A stretch of 64,000 nucleotides of DNA, from the NCBI GenBank assembly GCA_047606545.1, contig JASGEI010000020.1, positions 124,001 to 188,000 on the forward strand, in the 5' to 3' direction. The stretch's first letter is position 1. Every line of letters starts with the position of its first letter. The notes below the pieces were generated by a model. The model searched no databases. It worked only from the letters and a program-made list of their open reading frames with translations, and was not told the origin of the DNA. The position numbers and the translations under genes are program-made. Source of the stretch: JASGDC01 sp047606545 (GTDB lineage Bacteria; Actinomycetota; Actinomycetes; Actinomycetales; Micrococcaceae). This document shows, in pieces, positions 53,666-62,758 of this stretch.

Positions 53666-54565
53666 ATGGTTGATAATATGAATCCAGATTTTGATGCAGT
53701 ATACGAACGCGAAGAATTCCAACGTACCTTTAAATACCGTGGTAGCAAGACTTACTACTGGGATTACCATGCAGTAGACGCTTTAAAGCGTACTGACCAG
53801 ACTTTAATTTTTGTGCATGGTTTCCGTGGCGATCATCACGGATTGATAAAAATTGTCACAGAATTGCCACAATACCGTATCATAGTTCCTGATTTACCAG
53901 GTTTTGGTATTTCTGCACGCTTACCTGAAGAACAAAATGTCGATGGCTATGCCCACTATTTAAACGAATTTATTGATAGCTTAAACTTAGACAAAACCCC
54001 TGTTATTGTCGGACACTCTTTCGGGTCAGTGGTATCTGCAAAATATGCAGTGGATTACCCTGATAAGCTTGCAAAATTAGTCCTGCTAAATCCAATTGCT
54101 GAAGCTACAAACAAAGGCATCAAAGGCTTATTTACTAAAGGTTCTGTAGGGCTATTTAATCTATCAACCAAAGCACCTGAAGTTGTAAGTGATGTCATTA
54201 TGAAGAACCCAATAATGGTACGCGGCTTAAGTATTTTCATGGCAAAGACTAAAGATAAGGAACTACGAAAAGAAATTCATGCTGAACATGATGAGCATTT
54301 TAGTGCTTTTACTGATAAAGATGGCTTAGTCGAAGCTTTCCGAGCTTCCGTTAATAGTTCTATTTCAGACTTTGGTTATAAAATTAAAACACCAACACTG
54401 TTAGTAGCTGGCGATAAAGATGATATTGCACCCTTGCAAACCCAAATATCGTTACAATACACAATCAAAGATTCCCAGTTAAAAGTTATTAAAAACGTTG
54501 GACACTTAATTCATTATGAAAAAGCTGATGAAGCTGCAAAAGCAATTGATTCTTTCGTAAGATGA
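53666..54565 (+). CDS. Alpha/beta hydrolase
   Basis: 299 residues. Oxyanion-hole HGFRG (51-55), nucleophile elbow GHSFG (116-120, S118), Asp in LLVAGDKDDIAPL, and His in VGHLIHYE complete a catalytic triad. A lid region (about 150-215) covers the site. TAGAAT ends seven bases ahead of the ATG at 53666 and no Shine-Dalgarno is visible, so the message may be leaderless. Substrate unknown; the family covers esterases, lactonases and C-C hydrolases. Its stop abuts the stop of the convergent priA gene. Confidence 0.88.
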   Translation: MVDNMNPDFDAVYEREEFQRTFKYRGSKTYYWDYHAVDALKRTDQTLIFVHGFRGDHHGLIKIVTELPQYRIIVPDLPGFGISARLPEEQNVDGYAHYLNEFIDSLNLDKTPVIVGHSFGSVVSAKYAVDYPDKLAKLVLLNPIAEATNKGIKGLFTKGSVGLFNLSTKAPEVVSDVIMKNPIMVRGLSIFMAKTKDKELRKEIHAEHDEHFSAFTDKDGLVEAFRASVNSSISDFGYKIKTPTLLVAGDKDDIAPLQTQISLQYTIKDSQLKVIKNVGHLIHYEKADEAAKAIDSFVR

Positions 54566-56605
54566 CTATAGTTCGTAACTAGCATCAACTTTTACAATCA
54601 CTTTTGTTTTTTTATTGATGGCTGCAATAGTGCGTAAGCTCCGTAATTTCTTGGTAACTTCTGGACCATTTGTATAAGAAAATTTTAATACTGCTCGATA
54701 GTCTCCAGTATCAACCAATGCTTCTGGATTATCAAACTTTTTAATTGGATATGGACCTATCACTTCAAGAAGTTCATCTTCAAAAGCTTCTAAATAAATC
54801 TTCACTTCTTGTAATTTGCCTTCTAAAATTGCGACCCGCACCGCTGGAGGTAATGATAATTGGTAGCGATCTAGCAACACTCGATGTGCAAATTTATATG
54901 GTGCCCACTCGATTAACTCTTTAGAAACTTGTTCGTCTTGGCTTACCAGCAGTACCCTACCATTATCTCCAGCAGGTTTAACTAAAGAAGCTACGCGTAA
55001 CCATTGTGCGAAAGCTTTTTCTTCAGCTTTCATAAAAGAGCGATATAGCTGCGCATCTGCATCTAGTAACACTGCTGCTTGATATCCTGAAGCAACTTGT
55101 GGTTCAGCTCCAGGAGTGGCCACAACTAACGCAGGTTCAGCTTCAATTTCCCGCACAATATGATCTCCTGCCGAAGAGATAATTCGGTATCCAGGGAAAG
55201 ATTTTGCAAGCTCGTACGCAGTGCGATCAGAACCAACAATTCTAGAACGCAACTGCATACTATTACATTCACTACATTTCCAAGGATCCTGAACATGCAA
55301 GCATAACCGGCACAATAAGGTATCCTGAGTAGAATAAATTGGTCCATGACATTGAGTACACATTGCTTGGTGATGACAATTTTGACAGCTTAAAGCGGGG
55401 AAAAATCCAGCATGTGGCACTTGAATTAAAACTGGCCCTAGTTCTAAGCCTTGGCGAAGAGTACGAAAAGCCAAATCTGGTAGTCGTTTCATCAAAGCCT
55501 GTGGGTCGTATGCTAACACACTATCATCGGCCATTGACCTAATCATTGGAGTTAAGGCTTGTAAATCTCGAGCTAAATAAGTTGTTGGTTGTAGGTAACT
55601 TAATTCAACTAACCGTTGCACTTCAGTACTAACGGCAAATCCAGCAAAAATTAATGAACATTTTTCTTGCTCTGACCGCATTAACGCAATATCGCGAGTG
55701 TGCTGATATGGAGCTGAAATCTCTTGATGATTTTCATCGCTATCATCCCAAACTATAATTAACGATAAGTCCTCTACTGGCGCAAATACTGCAGAACGGG
55801 TACCAATTACTGTACGAACTTTCCCAGTTGAAGTTAAGGCAAAACCTCGGTAACGACTACTATTAGACTGGCTATGAGTCTGAGTTACGAATTGTTTCTT
55901 ACCAATTAACTCCGAAACTTCCGTGGCCAATAATTCCACATCAGTAAAATCAGGCAACACCACTATTGACCCAAGATTAGCTACATGAACCTTAGAAACG
56001 ATAAAAGCTAATGCTTTATACCAACTATGTGCACCATAACTTTTAACTAGCTGTAATGAAAGTTTCTGTGGTTTTTGGCTAATGATATCCTCAAGCTTTT
56101 CTCGAAATTCATCAAGATAAGCCAAGGCTTCACTCTGTTTATCAATACTAAGCGGCTCGACTACCTGTTCAGGTCGTTTTGGCATTGCCAAAACTTCTTT
56201 TTCGGCAGTAGCATTTCTAGGCGGAATCATATGCCTTAACACTGTTCTACGAGTAGTCGCATACCGAGTTGCAACAGCTTCACAAAGTTGCCAAGTAGTT
56301 TCATTAAATAGTCTTAATGGTGAATAAACTTTTAATAATGACGATAGGTCAAAATCGCTAGTTTCGACACGTTCAATTACAAAAGCATCTACCGTGCGGT
56401 TTTTAAATCTAACTTGAACTCGCACTCCCATTTGAGTTTGTTCATCGTATTTTACTGGGATTGCGAAGTCATAGAGTCGATCTAGATGTGTAGTGGTCAC
56501 ATCTAATAAAACTCGAGCAACAGGCAACTTTTCAGCAATTTCCACTTCAGCTGAATGTACTTTTTTCTTGGGTTCAGGCAGTGAAAATAGCTGGTTCTCT
56601 TCCAT
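54566..56605 (-). CDS. priA: PriA-like primosomal protein, helicase-deficient actinobacterial type
   Basis: 679 residues. The N-terminal DNA-3'-end-binding domain has VRVQVRFKNRTVDAFVIE. Zinc-binding cysteines follow the PriA pattern (CQNCHHQAMCTQC, LLCRLC, WKCSEC). The helicase motor is degenerate: no Walker A can be found near residue 190-200 (KSYGAHSWYKALAFIVS), and the DEAH position reads WDDSDENHQE. Actinobacterial PriA proteins are known to lack these ATPase motifs. It probably still marks stalled forks for replication restart. metK ends three bases upstream, the usual actinobacterial metK-priA pairing. Confidence 0.92.
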   Translation of the reverse strand: MEENQLFSLPEPKKKVHSAEVEIAEKLPVARVLLDVTTTHLDRLYDFAIPVKYDEQTQMGVRVQVRFKNRTVDAFVIERVETSDFDLSSLLKVYSPLRLFNETTWQLCEAVATRYATTRRTVLRHMIPPRNATAEKEVLAMPKRPEQVVEPLSIDKQSEALAYLDEFREKLEDIISQKPQKLSLQLVKSYGAHSWYKALAFIVSKVHVANLGSIVVLPDFTDVELLATEVSELIGKKQFVTQTHSQSNSSRYRGFALTSTGKVRTVIGTRSAVFAPVEDLSLIIVWDDSDENHQEISAPYQHTRDIALMRSEQEKCSLIFAGFAVSTEVQRLVELSYLQPTTYLARDLQALTPMIRSMADDSVLAYDPQALMKRLPDLAFRTLRQGLELGPVLIQVPHAGFFPALSCQNCHHQAMCTQCHGPIYSTQDTLLCRLCLHVQDPWKCSECNSMQLRSRIVGSDRTAYELAKSFPGYRIISSAGDHIVREIEAEPALVVATPGAEPQVASGYQAAVLLDADAQLYRSFMKAEEKAFAQWLRVASLVKPAGDNGRVLLVSQDEQVSKELIEWAPYKFAHRVLLDRYQLSLPPAVRVAILEGKLQEVKIYLEAFEDELLEVIGPYPIKKFDNPEALVDTGDYRAVLKFSYTNGPEVTKKLRSLRTIAAINKKTKVIVKVDASYEL

Positions 56606-56608
56606 GTT

Positions 56609-57811
56609 TTACCCTAGATAGGCTTTGAGTTCGTCAATTTTATTAGTTTCTTCCCAAGCAAAATCTTGGTTTTCTCTACCAAAATGACCGTATGCTGCAG
56701 TCTTATAATATTGTGGCTTTTTTAAAGCTAAAGCTTCAATGATTGCTTTCGGACGTAAATCAAATACTTCTTCAATCGCCTCTTGAATCTTGGTACTTGA
56801 AACTTTACCTGTATCAAATGTATCAACATAAAGCCCCACTGGGCGCGCTTGACCAATAGCGTAGGCTATCTGCACTTCAATCTTGTCTGCCAATCCTGCA
56901 GCAACTACATTCTTTGCAACCCAACGTAGTGCATAAGCAGCAGATCTATCTACTTTAGAAGGGTCTTTGCCACTAAAAGCTCCACCGCCATGACGAGCCA
57001 TGCCACCATAAGTATCCACAATAATTTTACGTCCAGTTAATCCTGCATCACCTTGTGGTCCACCTAATACAAATTCACCGCTTGGGTTTAAAATGTATTT
57101 GATGTTATCAGTATCAATATCTTTAAATTCTTCTAGAGACAATACTGGCGCAATCACGTATTTATGCAAAGCATCTTCAAGCTGTTTTTTAGAAATATCC
57201 TCATCATGCTGTGTAGAAATTACGATAGTATCTACCGCGACTGGTTTGCCATCTTGATAAGCAATAGTTACCTGAGTTTTTCCATCTGGACGGAAGAAAT
57301 CTACTTTTTTAGCTTTACGGACCTTACTTAACTGCTCTGCCAATCGATGTGCTGACCAAATTGGTAATGGCATTAAGGAGCGAGTTTCGTTACTAGCATA
57401 GCCAAACATAATACCTTGGTCGCCTGCACCTTGTTCATCGTATTCGTCTTCGACTTCTCCCTTGCGAGATTCGCTAGATTCAAATACGCCACCAGCAATT
57501 TCTGGAGACTGCGGACCAATTGAAATTGACACCCCACAGCTGGCACTAGCAAAACCTAGCTTAGGCGAATCATAACCAATTTCTTTAATAGTTTGACGTA
57601 CTAAGCTTGGGATTTCTACATATCCTTTGGTGTCCATTTCACCGACAACATGAACCAGTCCCTTAGTCACTACAGTTTCCACTGCAACTCGAGATTCTGG
57701 GTCTTGGGCCAAAACTGCATCCAAAATTGCATCTGAAATTTGGTCACAGATTTTATCTGGATGGCCTTCAGTTACTGATTCTGAGGTAAAAAGTTTAATT
57801 TCACTAGTCAT
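56609..57811 (-). CDS. metK: S-adenosylmethionine synthetase
   Basis: 400 residues. The three-domain MAT fold shows GHPDKICDQISDAILD, the signature hexapeptide-type GAGDQGIMFGYA and the P-loop-like GGGAFSGKDPSKVDRSAAY. It makes SAM from methionine and ATP for the methyltransferases in this window and elsewhere. TATACA ends nine bases before the ATG, so the message is nearly leaderless and no SAM riboswitch can fit. A diverged copy of the TTTTGTCATAGGTA motif lies just upstream (57828-57843). It is followed by priA after three bases. Confidence 0.97.
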   Translation of the reverse strand: MTSEIKLFTSESVTEGHPDKICDQISDAILDAVLAQDPESRVAVETVVTKGLVHVVGEMDTKGYVEIPSLVRQTIKEIGYDSPKLGFASASCGVSISIGPQSPEIAGGVFESSESRKGEVEDEYDEQGAGDQGIMFGYASNETRSLMPLPIWSAHRLAEQLSKVRKAKKVDFFRPDGKTQVTIAYQDGKPVAVDTIVISTQHDEDISKKQLEDALHKYVIAPVLSLEEFKDIDTDNIKYILNPSGEFVLGGPQGDAGLTGRKIIVDTYGGMARHGGGAFSGKDPSKVDRSAAYALRWVAKNVVAAGLADKIEVQIAYAIGQARPVGLYVDTFDTGKVSSTKIQEAIEEVFDLRPKAIIEALALKKPQYYKTAAYGHFGRENQDFAWEETNKIDELKAYLG

Positions 57812-57827
57812 GTATTTAAGTGTATAG

Positions 57828-57843
57828 CTTACCTAAGACAAAA
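57828..57843 (-). promoter_or_regulatory. metK promoter region with diverged TTTTGTC-TAGGTA motif
   Basis: On the minus strand TTTTGTCTTAGGTAAG precedes TATACA by one base and metK by 16 bases. It matches the exact 15-base accessory-gene motif except at position 8 and the end. A housekeeping gene carrying it suggests a general promoter element, not mobile-element cargo. Confidence 0.4.
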
Positions 57844-57949
57844 TAAAAGTTTTAAAAATAGTTTAATAGCTAACTAAAATAACTTTGGCGTTATTCAATT
57901 TACGTGATTTTGCTGGAATTAGCTTTATATAACCAATTAAATACAAATC

Positions 57950-58002
57950 CACCCCAATAAGCTAATTACCACCGTGAAAGATGTAGCTAACTTATTGGGG
58001 TG
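57950..58002 (-). terminator. Terminator-like hairpin after the aminotransferase gene
   Basis: Perfect 12-bp stem CACCCCAATAAG (57950-57961) / CTTATTGGGGTG (57991-58002) with inner GCTA/TAGC pairing. It begins 20 bases after the aminotransferase stop. Confidence 0.7.
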
Positions 58003-58022
58003 TTTTGCTGTGGAAGAGAAAA

Positions 58023-59339
58023 CTACTTTGCTGAGTTATTGTACTTTTCAGCAGCATCAGCTAGTAGTTTCAAAATCTTTTCAAACTTCTTTGGGTCATC
58101 TTCTAGAAGAGTCATCCGCAGACCAGAAACATGGCTATTGAAACCAGAAAGCATTGGCACTGTACAAACACCCGTATGTGCTAACAGCTGGTAACAGAAC
58201 TGCTTATCTGGAGCCTGGTTCTCTGGGTCAGCTAATGCTTCATCAAGCAATTTTTGCGCTTCTTTGTTTGCAGCTGGTAGGCTCTTCTTAGCGTCCAAGA
58301 AACCATCTTCAAAAGTAACACTTAGATAGAATGCACCTTGTGGTTCGGTGACTCGGAAACCATCGACTTTGTTTAAATATTCTGCAGCTTTTTTACCACG
58401 TTCTTGGTACATCTTTGAACGTTTACGCAAATATGGTTCATAACGCTCATCACTAAGAATCTTTGGCAAAACTAACTGTGGCAATGTAGTAGAACATACT
58501 TCTACCATCTTTGCTTCTTCAATTGAACGGATATACTCAGCGAATACTGGATCCTTATCAACGTTATAGAACTCTAACCAACCACAACGACTACCTGGCC
58601 AAGGCACTTCTTTACTCAAACCACGCATGATGATAGTAGGTATGCCATCAGCGAGTGCCGCTAATGAGGTAAAGTCTTTTGGTTCGAAAGCTAGATTCGC
58701 ATAAATCTCATCAGCTATTAAGAATAAATCGTATTCTTTTGCAATATCAACGAACTCTTGCAATACTTTCTTTGGATATACCGTACCAGTTGGGTTATCT
58801 GGGTTAATAAGTAACAAACCAGCAATACTTGGGTTGTACTTAACTTTATTACGGATATCATCCATATCTGGAAGCCAGCCATTTTCTGGATCAAGATTAT
58901 AAGTAAGGTGCGCAGACCTACCACGAGCACCCTCTACTGAACTGTGTGTAGGGTAAGCTGGACTTGGACCAAGCACGCGTGCTACTGGGTCTAGCCAAGT
59001 GTAAGTCTTAGTAATTGCATCACCAAGGCCATTAAAGAATGAAATGTTATTTGGAGTTAGATGTGTACCATCTTGCTCACTACGTGTCTTCGCTAGGTAT
59101 TCACGAGCATCATCTAATCCCTTTGTCGGAGAATATGCATAACTCATTGATTCGCCGGCAGCCTTTGAAACGATATCTCGTACCCAATCAGGAACTGGCT
59201 CGCCTTTTGCAACAGGATCACCAATGTTTTCCCAATGCATTTCAAGGCCAGTATCACGGATATTGTGGGCGAATTCAATAATTGCACGAATTTCGTATTT
59301 TAATTCTCCAGCGCCTGGATGAACAATATTAACTCTCAT
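58023..59339 (-). CDS. PLP-dependent class I/II aminotransferase
   Basis: 438 residues. The fold type I core shows substrate-loop IGDPVAKGEP, NPDNPTGTVYP, DEIYANLAFEP, and the PLP lysine in MRGLSKEVPWPGSRCGW. The C-terminal Arg is in SHVSGLRMTLLEDD. These features fit the aspartate/alanine/tyrosine-type group; the exact amino donor is not clear from sequence. ATG 59339 is the only sensible start. It is a single-gene unit ending in the hairpin at 57950. Probably cytosolic amino-acid metabolism. Confidence 0.9.
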   Translation of the reverse strand: MRVNIVHPGAGELKYEIRAIIEFAHNIRDTGLEMHWENIGDPVAKGEPVPDWVRDIVSKAAGESMSYAYSPTKGLDDAREYLAKTRSEQDGTHLTPNNISFFNGLGDAITKTYTWLDPVARVLGPSPAYPTHSSVEGARGRSAHLTYNLDPENGWLPDMDDIRNKVKYNPSIAGLLLINPDNPTGTVYPKKVLQEFVDIAKEYDLFLIADEIYANLAFEPKDFTSLAALADGIPTIIMRGLSKEVPWPGSRCGWLEFYNVDKDPVFAEYIRSIEEAKMVEVCSTTLPQLVLPKILSDERYEPYLRKRSKMYQERGKKAAEYLNKVDGFRVTEPQGAFYLSVTFEDGFLDAKKSLPAANKEAQKLLDEALADPENQAPDKQFCYQLLAHTGVCTVPMLSGFNSHVSGLRMTLLEDDPKKFEKILKLLADAAEKYNNSAK

Positions 59340-59537
59340 ACTTGACCACCATGTCTATTCATAACTAATAAAACCTACAAAAATCAGTCTATCAGTAAAC
59401 ATAGATTTGTTTTGGATTATGGCTTAACAATCCTCTAAACTAAGTTTCCACCACTTAAACAGCAACTCCCACAGTTTTGCCGTGAGTTTGTGCACAAACA
59501 GCATGTTTAAACACACGTTTTCTGTCCAAAAGCACGG

Positions 59538-60854
59538 TTAAATTTCTGCTAACAAAACTGGATAAGTAGCCTTTACTGCTAGTAACACCAAAGCAATACC
59601 ACTTAACAATGTTATTAACATCAGAACTACAAATGTTGGTGAAATTAATAAAGCAGTGACAAAAGCAGGTAATACTAATAAACCTGCCACTATACAACCC
59701 CCAAATACGGCAAGTAATAACGGCATAGTTAATGCTTTTTGCCGTATCTTTTGGATTTGTATTGTAGGAGTCCCTACCAGACTAAGGTTATAGTAGAGAT
59801 CTTTCCGATCGACGATATCAATTAGTTGTAAAATATTTACAGAACTTGCCAGCGCTATGAACGTGATGCAAAGCAAAAATACTGTCACTGTTCTGATATC
59901 AGTAAAAAATTGAATTTGTGCTGTATTGATATTTGATCTACTATCTTTCCTGACTGCACTTAAAAAGCCTAATACAGAACCAATAATTACCGTAGTAAAA
60001 CTCATTAAAGCTACTATACTAACCTGGCGCCAAGCACTTTGTGGAGACTCTAGAATACGTCGTTTGGCGACTAACTTAGTTATATCTTGCTCTTTCTTAA
60101 CAGTTAGTCTTGTTAATAATGAAAGAATATATGGACCTATTATTCCCATAAATCCGTGTAGGGCTAACAGTATTGAAATAAGCGCAAATGTAATTCCAAA
60201 TACACCCCAGCTAAGTGACATAAAATGAAATATTAATAAACAGGAAATAACTATTATTGCACCAAAAATTAATCTTATAATTCGTGCATTTTGATTAATT
60301 GCCGATAACCTATTTTCTAAAGGTCTTTTAATTACAGGCATTGCCTCTAAAAAAGAATTTATCAATGCAATGATTAATATTGTGATACATAACAATATTG
60401 GTAACCATATTGGCATATTATAAATACCTTTAAGGCGCTTATTATTTATACTTAATAGGCTCAAAATAGGTGAAATAGCTATTGCTAAAGCTGTCCCAAT
60501 TATCAAACCATTAAGAGCCGTTTTTAAAGTTTGATAGCTGACTATTATAAGTAACTTATTTCTAGTAGCACCAATAATTCCAAGGCTAGCTAACGACACC
60601 TGCTGTTGCTTTCTATTTAACTTTGCCGTTTGCGATGTTAATGAAAATACTGGTACTAGCATGAAAGCAACTAACACTATAGCCAATACTTGATAATCAG
60701 CTCTTCCATTTGCTGCATGCCAAATATTGTATGAAAGTACTGAAGTAAAGACTGAAATAAAAGTAGTTATGGCGAAAGCGATTATTGGTAAGAGACTTGC
60801 AAGTCTATTTTTATTACTATTTCGAGTTAATAATTCGATAGTTTGAAATTTCAT
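59538..60854 (-). CDS. FtsX-like ABC exporter permease
   Basis: 438 residues with about eight to ten membrane helices, for example LASLLPIIAFAITTFISVFTSV and LVAIVLVAFMLVPVFSLT-like segments. Two FtsX-type halves are seen; the conserved motif around QVSLASLGIIGATRNKLL marks the first. No large extracellular MacB-type domain is present. Overlap of four bases with the ATPase gene shows a transporter operon. Together they probably export or remove a peptide or antimicrobial. The divergent kinase and response regulator genes suggest induced expression. Confidence 0.85.
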   Translation of the reverse strand: MKFQTIELLTRNSNKNRLASLLPIIAFAITTFISVFTSVLSYNIWHAANGRADYQVLAIVLVAFMLVPVFSLTSQTAKLNRKQQQVSLASLGIIGATRNKLLIIVSYQTLKTALNGLIIGTALAIAISPILSLLSINNKRLKGIYNMPIWLPILLCITILIIALINSFLEAMPVIKRPLENRLSAINQNARIIRLIFGAIIVISCLLIFHFMSLSWGVFGITFALISILLALHGFMGIIGPYILSLLTRLTVKKEQDITKLVAKRRILESPQSAWRQVSIVALMSFTTVIIGSVLGFLSAVRKDSRSNINTAQIQFFTDIRTVTVFLLCITFIALASSVNILQLIDIVDRKDLYYNLSLVGTPTIQIQKIRQKALTMPLLLAVFGGCIVAGLLVLPAFVTALLISPTFVVLMLITLLSGIALVLLAVKATYPVLLAEI

Positions 60855-61576
60855 TGGGTCCCCGATAACTCTGCAGAATCAACAACTATTTTTCCAGATT
60901 TTATCGTAATTAACCTATCGCATTGCTTTGCTATATGCTCATTATGAGTAACCATAATGAGTGTTTTTCCACGTTTTTTAACGGTATCTAGTAGGATTTT
61001 CGTAACCTGCATCGCAGTTTTGTTATCTAAAGAGCCCGTAGGTTCATCAGCAAATACGACACAAGGGTCCGTAATTAAGGCACGAGCAATCGCTATTCTT
61101 TGTCCTTGCCCACCTGATAATTGACCGATTCTCTTATCTTTAGTTTTAAGCATGTCCAATTCGCTAAGAATATCGATTGCTTTTGTTTCGGCTTCAACCC
61201 GCTCCACTCCAGTTAATAGTAAGGGCATTATGACATTTTCTAGTGCAGTCAACTCTGGTAGCAATAGTCCTTGTTGGAATACAAAACCAAATTCTTGTAA
61301 ACGCAATTCAGCTCTTTTTGAACTACTTAATTTGGTTATATCTATAAACTCTTGTTTTGCCTTATAACTAACTGAACCAGTATCACTTTCTATAACACCA
61401 GCAACAATATGAAGTAATGTAGATTTTCCAGAACCTGAAGTACCCATTATTGCAACTGATTGATTTTCTTGGAAAGTTAAACTGGTTTCTATCAATGCAG
61501 TTAAATCTTTATATGTTTTACTAACTTCCTTTACCACAATAATCATGTCATGTTCGCTCAAAATCTCTACTTCCAT
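60851..61576 (-). CDS. ABC transporter ATPase (MacB/LolD type)
   Basis: 241 residues. Walker A is GTSGSGKST, the signature is LSGGQGQRIAIARAL, Walker B is CVVFADEPTGSLD and the switch His is in VTHNEHIA. The layout is that of LolD/MacB/BceA ATPases serving FtsX-type permeases; the permease gene overlaps by four bases. ATG 61576 is used; an in-frame ATG at 61546 would shorten it by ten residues. The promoter region (61577-61741) is shared with the divergent two-component genes and holds an 18-bp palindrome. Confidence 0.92.
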   Translation of the reverse strand: MEVEILSEHDMIIVVKEVSKTYKDLTALIETSLTFQENQSVAIMGTSGSGKSTLLHIVAGVIESDTGSVSYKAKQEFIDITKLSSSKRAELRLQEFGFVFQQGLLLPELTALENVIMPLLLTGVERVEAETKAIDILSELDMLKTKDKRIGQLSGGQGQRIAIARALITDPCVVFADEPTGSLDNKTAMQVTKILLDTVKKRGKTLIMVTHNEHIAKQCDRLITIKSGKIVVDSAELSGTQ

Positions 61577-61661
61577 CAGTTATAAACCTTCCCTTTCTTT
61601 TAATTTCAGTTTGTTGCTTATTAAGATTTACACAAAGTATGTGAAAGAGCGTTAGTAAAAA

Positions 61662-61679
61662 ATACATCTAAAGATGTAT
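61662..61679. promoter_or_regulatory. Palindrome ATACATCTAAAGATGTAT
   Basis: Perfect 18-bp palindrome between the divergent ABC exporter and histidine kinase genes. A NarL-type regulator encoded here would be expected to bind such a dyad. Confidence 0.65.
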
Positions 61680-61741
61680 CTAGTTAAAAATGAATTAAGC
61701 AAAATCAGATTTTAAATCTTATTTCGGTAGGATAAAGACAA

Positions 61742-62758
61742 ATGGTAAAGAATAAATTTTCAGATATTGTAAGTAGTAAATACTTTAAAGTGGCGTTTGT
61801 AGCATTCTTTGCTTTACTAGCCGCTTTACTAGTTCCCAATGCGACACTTCTAGGGCAAAATGTCTACTACCTTATTGCAGGAATTGTTTTATATTTTGTC
61901 ATAACTCACAATAATATAAAATTCTCAGCATTTGCATACTTTTATGTTGCTGTTATCCCGTATATTATAGCTACTTTCGCCTTTGGAACAGTCAGTGTTA
62001 ATAGAATTAGCATAAATTTTTTCCACATATTTTTACAAATCTCAATTATCGCTGCGGTCATTACCTTATATCGAAAACAGAAGAAAGAATTAACAAAAGT
62101 AAAACACCAAAAAGCAGTTCAAGATGCAATATACGGCGAGCGTCGGCGCATTGCACGTGAACTCCATGATGTAATCGCCCATTCGCTTACGGTAATAGTC
62201 ACTTTAACTAACGGCATGAGTAAAATTTGGGACACAAAACCAGAAATTGCAAAACAACTTACTAACGAAATAGCTGATGTCAGTCGTAGCTCTCTTGAAG
62301 ATATCCGAATGGTTATTGGTGCTTTACGTCCCGAAGATAATGAATCTAATACTAAACAGCAAGAGTTATATTGGGAAGATAGTAGTATTGATGAACTCGT
62401 ACAAACCTTTTCAAAAACTGGATTAATAATTGATAATCATATAAATTACAAGATTACCCAGCAAAATTTAAAAATTACGGTTTACCGCATAATCCAAGAA
62501 GCTTTGACTAATGCACTACGCTATGCAGATATTGAAAAGCCTGTGGTTGTTTCATTGACACGAAATGAAACAGAATTACAAGTAAAAATTTGTTCCCAAC
62601 TCAAAGATTCTATTAATTCAGAAATTGTTGGCACAAAGACTGGCTTAACTAGTCTTAAAGAACGGACTGAATTGTTTAAAGGGACTTTTAAAGCTGGTAA
62701 AGAAAATAACAATTGGGTAGTCTATGCAGTGTTTCCTAATGAAAGCCTGGAAAACTAA
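61742..62758 (+). CDS. Sensor histidine kinase (NarX/DesK-like)
   Basis: 338 residues. Four or so membrane helices with very short outside loops (residues 14-110) form an intramembrane-sensing domain. The HisKA_3 box is RRRIARELHDVIAHSLTVI with H142. The ATPase N-box is RIIQEALTNALRYAD; the G-box is weak (VGTKTGLTSLKER). It phosphorylates the response regulator whose ATG overlaps its stop by one base (TAATG). The divergent ABC exporter is the likely target, a pattern known for antimicrobial peptide and cell-envelope stress modules. Confidence 0.92.
   Translation: MVKNKFSDIVSSKYFKVAFVAFFALLAALLVPNATLLGQNVYYLIAGIVLYFVITHNNIKFSAFAYFYVAVIPYIIATFAFGTVSVNRISINFFHIFLQISIIAAVITLYRKQKKELTKVKHQKAVQDAIYGERRRIARELHDVIAHSLTVIVTLTNGMSKIWDTKPEIAKQLTNEIADVSRSSLEDIRMVIGALRPEDNESNTKQQELYWEDSSIDELVQTFSKTGLIIDNHINYKITQQNLKITVYRIIQEALTNALRYADIEKPVVVSLTRNETELQVKICSQLKDSINSEIVGTKTGLTSLKERTELFKGTFKAGKENNNWVVYAVFPNESLEN

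Noticed and set aside
54566..56605. PriA as a damaged gene because helicase motifs are missing
   Set aside because: Loss of the Walker motifs is a known feature of actinobacterial PriA, and zinc-binding and N-terminal domains are intact.
57812..58000. SAM riboswitch ahead of metK
   Set aside because: The -10-like box lies only nine bases before the ATG, leaving no room for an aptamer, and no aptamer fold is seen.
59340..59537. Extra small gene between the aminotransferase and the permease
   Set aside because: The only open frame there runs antisense-like into the permease gene and has poor composition (Cys/Phe-rich).
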